Below are positions 25,921-35,300 of a DNA stretch of 64,000 nucleotides, piece by piece (positions within the stretch are counted from its first letter, which is position 1; each line of letters starts with the position of its first letter). The notes under the pieces were generated by a model. The model saw only the letters and a program-made list of their open reading frames with translations, made no database searches and was not told the origin of the DNA. Position numbers and translations under genes: made by a program. Source of the DNA: Prinsepia uniflora (lineage: Eukaryota > Streptophyta > Magnoliopsida > Rosales > Rosaceae); assembly GCA_032719365.1 (NCBI GenBank), contig CM064873.1, forward strand, positions 11,814,501 through 11,878,500, read 5' to 3'.

Positions 25921-26281
25921 TGTGTGTTGCATTATGTAATTGTATGTTGCAAAGTGGAATTATATTATGGAATTGTCTTAGGGAATTGGGACTGAAATTG
26001 TGACTGGAATAGGTACTTGGGATTGGATTTGTATTAGGAAATTGAGACTGGAATAGGTACTTAGGACTTGAATTGTATTATGGAATTGTATATTGCACTG
26101 GAGTTGGTATTGGAATTGTATGTTGCACTGGATTTAAAGCTTGCACTGGATTTGTATGTTGCACTGGATTTAAAGCTTGCACTGGATTTGTATGTTGTAC
26201 TGGAATAGGGAGTAGGCACTGGAATAGGGAATGAAATTGTATGTTTCACTGGAATTAGGAATAGGCACTGGAATAGGGAGG
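25921..26281 (+). repeat. Tandem array TTGTATGTTGCACTGGA, right part
   Basis: Continuation of the 5340-5577 array beyond the LTR block. The clearest repeats are two ~39-bp units with TTTAAAGCTTGCACTGGATT at about 26135-26200, inside a wider field of GGAATTGTAT and ACTGGAATAGG motifs. It runs directly into the SWIM-finger codons of the MULE transposase remnant. Confidence 0.75.
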
Positions 26282-27383
26282 CAACGTGCCCACATGCTTG
26301 CTCAGCACTCAGTAGGTTGAATAGGCAAGCAGAAACGTATGTACACGAATGCTACAACAAAAAGGCATACTTAAGTGCTATGATAGGATAATTGAATCTA
26401 TGATAAGCCAAGATCAATGGGCATCCACTGAGTTACCTGCTTTGAAGTCACCAACCTATCACAAACAACCAGGCAGTCCAAGGAAAAACGGGAAAAAGTC
26501 AGATGGTGAGACAGAGCAACCACAACATCCAACCAAGTTTCGACGGTACCACATTGAACTTAAGTGTAGAAATTGTAGTGAACTAGGTCATAGGCTTAGT
26601 GCCAGGTAATGATCTTATCCTTTCAAGTTTGTTGAAGTGTTATATAAGTTATACTTAGTGCAAAATAAATGATGCTTTCACATCTGGAGCCATGCTTTGA
26701 CATGTGAAATGTGGAAAGATGCTTTCACATGTGCCTTTGAATGATGCTTTCACATGTAAAATGTGGAAAGTTGCTTTCACATGTGAAATGTGGAAAGTTG
26801 CTTTCCCATGTGAAATGTGGAAAAATGCTTTCACATGTGAAATGTGGAAAGATGCTTTCACATTTTCCTAGAAATGATTATTGTGAAATGATTAGGTTTA
26901 AGGTGATTTACAATATAGAATAATTTAAATGTAAGGTGTAATCTGAGTTTTATTACCTTCATTTTAAGATGAGTATAGAACAGGGATCAAAGTGGGAATT
27001 CAAATTAACTGTAGGATGTAAGGAAGAAAAGAAAGGAGGCTGAGGCTCTAAGGAAGAAAAGAAAGGAAAAAGTTTCCATTACAGAGAAGGCTGAGGCTTT
27101 AAGGAAGAAAAGAAAGGAGGCAAAAGACAGGTGGAAAGCAAAAGTTGTCTCAACTAGCAGACAGTCAAGAACCACAAAACCTACTCCAGCCCCTACTCCA
27201 GCCCTTACACAATCCTTGTCCCAACTACCTACACCTCAAATGGACATGGAAAGTCTCCTGGAAACCCGACACAGTCACCCACAACCTATACCACCAACAT
27301 CTCCCTTAACTCAAACTTCTTCACCAAAGAAATTGAGGTTTAAATCCCCAACAAAGAGGAAAAAATATATGACTGTCTATTAG
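26281..27383 (+). pseudogene. MULE (mudrA-type) transposase C-terminal remnant
   Basis: The first exon (26281-26605) encodes a SWIM-type zinc-finger core, CPHACSAL then YVHECYN, as in plant MULE transposases, followed by a basic linker and a CxxCxxxGH knuckle-like motif near its end. A one-base frameshift near 26368 splits the SWIM part from the rest. A plausible donor (CCAG then GTAATG) at 26605 and an acceptor at 27014 lead to a second exon (27015-27383). That exon is open and rich in lysine and arginine (two RKKRKE blocks), then proline and threonine, and ends at TAG. The DDE catalytic domain is absent, replaced upstream by tandem repeats. It is part of an inactive element; the spliced-exon model is my inference. 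Confidence 0.75.
26665..26873 (+). repeat. 27-bp minisatellite in MULE intron
   Basis: About six units of roughly 27 bp: GATGCTTTCACATGTGAAAT followed by GTGGAAA, with point differences. It lies inside the inferred intron of the transposase remnant. Both strands stay open only because the unit length is divisible by three. Confidence 0.85.
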
Positions 27384-27820
27384 TTTACTAACAATGGCCT
27401 TGTGTAGTTTGGCCACGTTTTTGTGTAGTTTGACCATGTTTTGGTCAGTTTGGCCTTACTTCTAAATTTAGGTACACTTAGGTTGGCCTAATGTAGACAG
27501 TGAAGTTTATGTACGTATGCCTCTTTTGGAGACAATCGAGCTATCTTGCTTTTACATTCATTGTAGCTTTGTTACTTAGGAATCAATTTAGATGCAAGTT
27601 AATAGATGAGTAAGCTTTTTTACTTTTAGACTCAAATTAGCAAAGTAACAAGAAACATAACTTAAAGAGTTCCACAAAGTCATTCCTTACAACATAGCCT
27701 TTATTACAAGCCTTGTTACAATAACACATTATCCAACAACCTATAATCAAATCTAAAATTGGTTTTTTTGGGCATTAAATAATTACATCTGCCTCAAGCC
27801 TTCATCACATACATCACAAC
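27384..27820. other. Spacer between convergent MULE reading frames
   Basis: AT-rich sequence between the transposase stop and the stop of the antisense GRF zinc-finger remnant. It contains short GTTTGGCCA/GTTTGACCA repeats near 27405-27450. No gene seen. Confidence 0.5.
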
Positions 27821-28326
27821 CTAAGATACAATAAGAGCTACCCATAGCTTCCTTATCCTAGCTCTAGCCTTCTTGAGTTCCTCTTCCAATATCCTAATCT
27901 TTCTCAATAGCCTCGGTATAATTGACTTGCATCTATGATAGTTATCAGGATCATACCATTCTCAGAACCCACAGTTACCTCCCTGCAATCAATATAACAC
28001 ATCTTATAAACTGAAATCAACCAAGATTCAACATTTAATGTAAGAAGCCTAATTTACATCCAGCAATCAATGTATTAAGCCTAACTTAAACATTCAAACC
28101 GAAGACTCTAAATTCAACACTCACTCACTTAGACCAAATCAATGTAACAAGCCTAAATTAATCACCAGAATCAACAAAAAAACCCTAAAATCAACCATGA
28201 AACCGAATCAATCCTTACCCTAGTTACTGGACAAACTTGGAATTACCTCTTATGTCTATTGGTCCAAGATGTCCTCACCTTGTAGGGTTGTCCACAAAAA
28301 CACATCTTGGCTTCAACACTGTTCAT
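27821..28326 (-). pseudogene. GRF-type zinc-finger protein remnant inside the MULE
   Basis: The first exon (28326 down to 28247) starts at an ATG and encodes CFCGQPYKVRTSWTNR, the first half of a plant GRF-type zinc finger (CxCG, then RTSWT). It ends at a GT donor. The second segment (27982 down to 27821) follows a TTGATTGCAG acceptor and encodes NCGF-stop-EWYDPDNY, the second half of the finger with an in-frame TGA where the family usually has an aromatic residue. A coiled-coil-like tail (RILEEELKKARARIRKL) and a TAG follow. Direct splicing of the two pieces is out of frame, so an exon may be lost. It is convergent with the transposase remnant. Proteins with this finger are common in plant transposon-rich regions; the function is unknown. 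Confidence 0.6.
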
Positions 28327-28823
28327 ATTAGCTGCAACGTTGTTCACCCCTTTTGATGTAGCTGGATTTTTGCTGCAACTGGATTTTTGCTGCAACTGGG
28401 TTTTGATGATTTTAGGTTCAAGACGAACACCAAGAATGAAGATGAAGAAGAAGAATATGAGACTAACAAACTAAGATGCGACTGACGAGACAATGAAGAA
28501 CGATAATGAAGAAAACGAGACGAAAAAGTATTAGAATGAAGAACGACGATGAAGCCGAAGACGAAGAAAGAATTTGGGGACGAAGATGAAGACAATGAAG
28601 ACGGAGATGATGAGATATGCGAAGGAGATTGGGGATTGGGGATTTAGGGACTCATTGACGAATTTGGGGATAATTGGGTGCGACCAAATTTGGGGATTTA
28701 GGGTTTGATCAAAGTTCCAATTATACCCTTAGCTGATTTGTATCCTCTTTGTCCATGTGAGCGCCAAGTAAGCGCCACGTCAAATTTTGGACGCCCAATT
28801 AACTGTATTAATGGAATAAGACG
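28327..28823. other. MULE subterminal region, no gene
   Basis: Contains GATGAAGA/GAAGACGA-rich sequence that opens a long serine-rich antisense frame (28344-28595), which is a composition effect. It ends at the right inverted repeat. Confidence 0.5.
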
Positions 28824-28931
28824 ATTTGCACCAACTCGGTAAGAATAAGGTGTACTTAACACCAATAATGAGAATGTGGTGCAAAGTGAAATTTTCATCT
28901 AAGAATATGGTGCATTTGAAGTAAAAAACTT
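28824..28931 (-). repeat. MULE right terminal inverted repeat
   Basis: Reverse complement of 4931-5043 with scattered mismatches. The outer end is GAAGTAAAAAAC. Confidence 0.8.
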
Positions 28932-29874
28932 TGTTTTTTTTGGTATGTACACGTTAGGGTTTAATAAATCAAAAGATATAAAAAGTAGCCTATTTATATT
29001 GACGCAATCTAATTGTCTATCTCTTTGACCTCAGATAAAATATATTATATTATTTTTTTCCCGAACGAAAATTTGAAATTTAAGTAAGCTCAGTTTTCAA
29101 GTCTCAAAATTTATGCGTTCATTTAAATAACAAGATAAATATGGTTAAATGTATTTAAATGCAATAACTATTTGATAGGACGTTAAATAAGCATTATTTT
29201 ATATTATTTTATACCCTTTATACTTGAATTTTAATATTAAAATATTAAATAAATTGATAAAATAAATTATTTTGTGATTTTATGTTTAGATAATTAAAGT
29301 TTGTAATTTGGAGCATTTTGGCGAAAGAATCGTCCCGATCGGAATTATAACGAACAAATTATGGACGAAATTCAGTGGGAATTATTAATTTAGTTATTAT
29401 TTAATTAATTAATTATGTGCAGCCCGGCCCAGTGGGTCAGTGCAGCCCGGCCCAGTGGATCAGTGCAGCCCAGCGAAGAAGTCCAGCTGCCGATTTCTGT
29501 TCGGCCCAGCCCGCATAGCAGCGGCCCAAACTGGCGCAGCCCGCACCCTCAAGCCTTTCCCAGCCGCGGCAGTCCTGTACCGAACGCGCAGACAAACATC
29601 CGGCGCGCGCCTGCCGAATCGCAGGTCCTCTCTTCAGCGACCGCCTGCCGAGCGCCAGCTTCCCATTTCAGCAGCCAGCCACCGAAATTCCTGCCCTATT
29701 TTCCAGCAGATTCCACTCAATTTCCAGCCACCTTCCAACAACTTTCCAACCCAATTTTACAACTTTACAACTCAAACCACCTCTAAACATCATCACAAAT
29801 CTTTATTACTCATCATTCCATTATTCCATTTTTTTTATTGTATTTTTATATTATTTTTGGTAGCTTTCTCCACC

Positions 29875-29882
29875 TATAAATA
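29875..29882 (+). promoter_or_regulatory. LTR TATA box
   Basis: TATAAATA in the context CACCTATAAATAAG. The solo LTR at 50295-52427 keeps the same box (TATAAATA at 50959-50966), which supports it as the element's promoter. The 3' LTR copy is at 40424-40431. Confidence 0.7.
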
Positions 29883-30018
29883 AGAGTTGATTTCACTTGT
29901 TGAAATCACTTCCAAGTAGCACAAAATTGAGCTTCTTTTAGGAGAAATCTTGGCAAAATAGTTCCAATACAATTTTGAGAGTTCAAGTCCGAATTTCCTT
30001 GTTTAATCTTCTTCCATC

Positions 30019-30417
30019 TTCATAAGGTTCCAGCCGCTGTTCGGTGTTCCTTGTGAAAAACAATCCATTGTTCTCATCCAATCTGAAAAGTGTAACATTT
30101 GCTCTCCATTCTCTTAAACTCTCTTATTTGTTATTGGTTCTAATTATAATGCAATATATGTATTGGTTTCTCCTTCCTATCTTTTGTGAAAATTGAGTAT
30201 AATCTCCATGTGTTTTACTTTCTAAAAATCATTTACTTCTTACATTTTAGAGCTTAAACTTCATTTCGAAACTAAATGTTGATCCGCTGTTCGGGGCATT
30301 TAGAGTAGATTTGGAGAGATTTAATGTATGACCGCTGTTCGGCGCATTAAATCACAAACTTAAGGTAATTATATTATAAGTAAAAATCCGCTGTTCGGTG
30401 CATTTATAATATGATTA
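30019..30417 (+). promoter_or_regulatory. Four-hairpin cluster with CCGCTGTTCGG loops
   Basis: Four copies of CCGCTGTTCGG (30034-30044, 30284-30294, 30332-30342, 30388-30398) each sit between inverted repeats. The arms are TTCATAAGG/CCTTGTGAA, CTAAATG/CATTTAG, GATTTAATG/CATTAAATC and a 14-bp arm at 30366-30379 with 30404-30417. The motif can itself pair CCG with CGG around CTGTT. It lies downstream of the TATA box, so it would be in the RNA leader. The 3' LTR repeats it at +10549. Function is unknown. Confidence 0.7.
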
Positions 30418-31046
30418 ATGTATGAGGAAATATGAGTTTGTGAAGGTATAATTTCGTGATTAATTCAAATATTTGCAATTGTAGTATGTTGTTGAAGTTT
30501 GTGTTTACGGGAAGTCTACTTTGTGCATAAGTTAGAATAGAAATAGAATGAGTTTATCTATGCTTTTACTTATTTACATAATTACAAACCTCTTCAAAAC
30601 CCCCCTTGTTTATTCTTTATTCTTTTATTCTTTATTCTTTTATTCTTTGATGCCTTTATTCTTTCATTCCTTTATTATTTAATTTATTGATTCTTTGATT
30701 AATTAATTCCTTTATTCTTTGATTAACTAAGTCCTTTATTCTTCTATTATTTCATTCTTTAATTCGTTAACTTATTAATTCTTTGTAATTCATTAATTTA
30801 TTATTATCTTGTTCATCTATTCTTTAATTTATTAATTCTTTGATTGTTTAATTCTTTTATTATTTAATTCTCTAATTCATTATTCTTTTATTCATAATCC
30901 ACTAACATATTATTAATGTTCCCTAATTTCCCCGGTTAAGAACGATCCCTATTTATCAATACTACATCTACACAAAAAGGGTTTAAATTGCATAACACTC
31001 GAATTACATGTTTAATTTAATGCGTAGTTTGGGCGTAGTCAATTTT

Positions 31047-31064
31047 TGGCGCCGTTGCCGGGGA
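31047..31064 (+). promoter_or_regulatory. Primer-binding site, tRNA-Asp type
   Basis: TGGCGCCGTTGCCGGGGA lies 5 bp after the LTR end and is complementary to the 3' end of plant tRNA-Asp, where minus-strand DNA synthesis starts. Athila and related Ty3 lineages commonly use this primer. Confidence 0.9.
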
Positions 31065-32335
31065 AATTGAAAATCATTTTAATTTGTTAGTGTATGTATA
31101 TAAATTGTGCATATTATACTTGTTTATAAATTTTATTTTTGTTAATATTATATTTGTTTATAACATTTACTTACTTGTTTATATTTTATTTATCCATCTT
31201 ATTATTGTTCTTATTATGTTTGTTTATAATGCTCATACTTTACTTTTTCTTAATTTCTAATTTATACTTGTTCATAAATGTTCATAATTTTTTTTTTTTT
31301 TTATATATATTTGTTCATAATAAATTTGATACTTGTTCATAAATGCATATTTTATATGTTCACTTTTCTTTACTTTTATTTTATATGTTCATATATGCAT
31401 ATTTTATATATTCACACTTTTTCTTTATTCCCTTAACTTTAATCATATTACATCAACTTTATTCCATTAACTTTCTTTTAATTTTATTACATAACCTTTA
31501 TGTTCCACTAACTTTATGTTTACACTTATTTTATTTTTATGTAATCAATTATTTGTTTATGTCTTGTTAAACTTTAAATCTGAAATGAAAAAAAGAAAAT
31601 TCGGAATAAATAAAAAAAAATTAAAAAAAAAAAAAATTAAAAAAAAAAAAATTAAAAAAAAAAAAAATTTCCTATTAATTGTTTTAGAGTTGCATGAATC
31701 TCTTAGTCCCTTTTTCTTCAAAATCTTACTTTCGGGAACAGGTAGTGCCCCTCTTATTTACTTTCTCCTTAACCCTTCATGATGTGTGGATTTCATCACC
31801 ACATACCATAGACTCGAATCTATGGACATGAGGTTGGGGCGGAGTTTGTAAACACTAGGGTTTGGTAATTCTCTACGTCATCATTTGGATTAATTATGGT
31901 GTCTAGGAGAGTTATGACTGGTGACAAGTTTTGGATTAAGAAAGGGAACACCAATGGAGTATATGCCAAGCTAGCCTCGGGGTGCTCTTAAAATTATCCT
32001 TGCTTCTCGCGTTACATCTATCTCAACTGGCCATGATTAATGTTGAATGGTGGAATGGTGGTTATCAGTACGCGCAGGCCGTACGCCCAGGAAAGTACTA
32101 TGAGAAGCGGAAGGGGAAAGTTATTCATGACACTCTAAAACTCTACTTATTGCATTATTAGTTTGCATTTGAAACTTGTGTATTTTCTTTCCAGTAACGT
32201 AACTTTTTGGTAATTCTGGTTTCTATTTATGTGCTATTTTATGCAAATCTCTACTATCTTACACTTATTATCTTTTCTTGTGTATACTTGCCTTCTAACT
32301 TAGAGTTTTGTTTTCATAGAGGTACGAACTTATGA
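31065..32335 (+). other. Athila untranslated leader
   Basis: About 1.3 kb of AT-rich sequence with T-rich and A-rich runs (for example A-runs at 31610-31670). Open frames at 31139-31782 are low-complexity and carry no domain. It separates the primer-binding site from the gag-pol start. Confidence 0.6.
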
Positions 32336-35300
32336 ATGCGTGCTCATCAATCTAAGCTTGATCGGCTGAGAAGACAACTTGACATCTCACCAAGCAACGC
32401 CACATTCAGAGACGCACTTAAGCAAACCAGTTCGTTCGAACCTCCGTCCCCAATATTCGGTGAGTCCAAAAGCGAGAAGAGTAATTCAGAAGAAGAACAG
32501 ATTTTCGGAACACCGATAACCATGGCACGAAACCTGAGTATCCGGGAGCAGACATGTGCAAACACAAATGGCACTACAGACTTCTGCATCCAGTATCCCG
32601 AGCCTCGAACCAACAAGAAAGATATTGAGCTTAAGAGTGGAGTTCTTCATCAACTACCCAAGTTCCGTGGAATCAGAAATGAAGATCCACACAAACACTT
32701 AACGGAGTTCCAATTCATCATTAGTAGTATGTGTCCGGATGATGCGGACTTGGAAATCATGAAGCTGAAAGCTTTCCCATTGTCCTTGGAAGAAAGAGCA
32801 CGGGTATGGCTTTTAAGTCTCCCACCCAATCATATTGACTCTTGGGAGAAGTTGGTTCAGGAGTTTCTTACCAAGTACTTCCCTGCCTCAAAGATTACGG
32901 TCTTAAGAAAGGAGATCACTGGAATCAAGCAGAAAGAACATGATGAGAATTTCAGCCAGTACTATGAGAGGTTTAAGGAACTTTGTGCTTCATGCCCTAC
33001 TCACGGGATCACAGAAGGCTATCTTTTAACCTACTTTTATGAAGGACTCAAAGGTTGGGATAGAGGACTGCTCGATGCTGCAGCTAATGGAAGTTTCTTA
33101 GCTCGGAGCCTAGTAGATGGTCGTGCACTACTTGAAAGCCGTGCACTCAATGATGCACAATACGAAGGTGCCGATCCCATTTCTAGAAAGGTACATGAGG
33201 TAAGTTCCCATGCTATAAATGATTCAAAGTTAGATAAAATCACCTCTATGCTTTCGAATATGCTTGAGCTAAAGAAACAGGTAGCTCCAGTTTGTTCCAT
33301 ATGCTCTCAAGGCCATCTTGAGGAACAATGTCCCTACACTGCAAGGGAAGAAGACTCCGGAACTGAAATGGCACACGCCATTGGAGGCTATCAAGGAGGG
33401 CCAAGGACCCAAGGTTACAGTTGGAGAGATCCGAACAATGTCCTAAACCCTCAGCACATGTCGACCGGGCCAAACCGTGTCCCAGACCAGTTCCCAAGGC
33501 CCACATGGCAACCAAGGCCCACATGGCAACCAAGGCCCCCAGTCCCATTTTCTAACTTTTCTCATAATCATGCAAATAATCATACTTCCTCATCTTCTAA
33601 TCCTGATTATGATAAAATGCTGGCTGCTCTTTCCCAAGGGCAGCAAACACTAATGGCGTCAACTCAGGCTCTTGTCACAGGTCAGCAAAATCAACAAAAA
33701 GACATCGCTGATCTCAAGGACCAAATGGGCAAAGTCGTGGACTTCATGGGTAAGATCCAAGCTAGCGGGGTGCTTCCACCTCAACCTACGCCCAACCCAA
33801 ATGTAAGACCTGAAGCCAATGCAATCACCACTCGAAGTGGTAAAGTGCTCGGAGAAATAGAACCAGATCCAGCCGTTTCTGAGGCTGAAAAGCACAAGGT
33901 GGCAACTAAGACCACCATGACACAACCGCCAGTTCAACCTACCCACACACAAGGTAATAACCCAATCCCTTCAAGTTCGGTTGTTACTAATTCCCCGTTT
34001 GTGCATGCACCATTTCCAAGTAGGCTTGCCAAATCTAAGAAGAATGAATCCGATGAGGAAATCTTGGAGATCTTCAAAAGGGTGCAAATCAACATGCCCT
34101 TGATCGAGTGCATCAAACAAGTGCCGAAATACGCAAAATTTCTGAAAGAGTTATGCACTCCAAGGCGCCAGACGAGGGAGAAGGAGGTTGTGATGGTGAG
34201 TGAAACAGTTTCTGCTGTAATCCAGCGTCGGCTACCCCCAAAGTTGAAGGATCCAGGGAGTTTTTCTGTTCCCTGCGTGATTGGTAACAAGTCATTTGAT
34301 AAAGTCATGCTAGACTTAGGAGCATCCATTAATGTTATGCCATATTCACTATATGTTGCCCTAGGTCTAGGTAAATTACAGCATGACGATGTTATCATTC
34401 AGTTAGCCGATCGCTCTAATGTGTATCCTAAGGGATACATAGAAGATGTTCTTGTGCAGGTTAACCAGCTCATCTTCCCAGCTGACTTTTATGTCCTAGA
34501 CATGGAGGATTCCCCTACGAATCAAGCTCCACTAATGCTGTTGGGAAGACCATTCATGAGAACTGCCAAGACAAAGATTGATGTGTTCAATGGAACATTA
34601 ACTATGGAAGTAGACGGAGAGGAGATTGGCTTCAACATTTTTGATGCCATGAGGTACCCTAGTTCCGCAACTCATACTACTTTTTCTGTTGACGTGTGCA
34701 CTTCTCTCGCAGAGAAACATTTTGATTCAATTCGAGAAGACACACTCAACATGATAATCCAGAAAGGAGTTGGCCTAACGCAATCAGGGGACGCCTTGGT
34801 TGAGGATACGGATTACGAACTAGAACCTCGAATTTGGGATGAAGTCATGACCCTAAATGAGACCCCCAGAATGGTGAATCATCAGGTACCCTCGTCATTC
34901 CCAATTAGTACTAATGCCACTCCTCCTTCAGTGATTCAGGCCCCAGTTCTCGAGCTCAAAGTTTTGCCTGACCACCTGAAGTATGCCTATCTTGGCTCGG
35001 ACGACACTCTGCCCGTCATAGTGTCTTCTGCACTAACCGAGTCACAGGAAGATAGACTGGTACAGGTCTTGACAAAGTACAAGACAGCCATTGGATGGAC
35101 TCTGTCAGATATCAAGGGAATCAGCCCTACAACTTGTGTGCATCGAATCTTACTGGAAGATGATGCAAAACCCTCTCGCGAAGCCCAACGTCGCCTCCAT
35201 CCTCCGATGATGGAAGTTGTGAAACAAGAGGTCATCAAACTCTTGGACTGTGGTGTCATCTACCCAATTTCAGACAGCAAATGGGTCTCACCAGTCCAAG

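Larger units (their letters stand above)
4931..28931 (+). mobile_element. Mutator-like element (MULE) remnant hosting the nested LTR block
   Basis: Inverted repeats of about 110 bp at 4931-5043 and 28824-28931 share the blocks CTCATTATTGGTGTTAAGTA and CCGAGTTGGTGCAAA in opposite orientation. Inside lie the C-terminal part of a mudrA-type transposase on the plus strand (26281-27383) and a GRF zinc-finger remnant on the minus strand (27821-28326). After subtracting the 20.3-kb LTR block at 5578-25920, the element would be about 3.7 kb. The catalytic part of the transposase is missing and tandem repeats sit in its place. I could not confirm a 9-bp target duplication. Confidence 0.75.
29173..31041 (+). 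repeat. 5' LTR of the Athila element (1869 bp)
   Basis: A TATAAATA box at 29875-29882 puts transcription start near 29905, so R and U5 hold the hairpin cluster at 30019-30417 and a long TTTATTC-rich tract at about 30610-30900. Open frames at 29415-29883 lie in U3 upstream of the TATA box and are repeated exactly in the other LTR; they are probably not genes. Confidence 0.95.

Noticed and set aside
26665..26873. Evenly spaced repeats resembling a CRISPR array
   Set aside because: Units are contiguous without unique spacers and the genome is a plant; it is a minisatellite.
29415..29883. Two overlapping open frames of 123 and 147 codons, repeated exactly at 39964-40432
   Set aside because: They lie in U3 of the Athila LTRs upstream of the TATA box, have no domain and are duplicated only because the LTRs are.
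31047..31064. Possible tRNA gene fragment
   Set aside because: Eighteen bases complementary to a tRNA 3' end at an LTR border are a primer-binding site; no cloverleaf follows.
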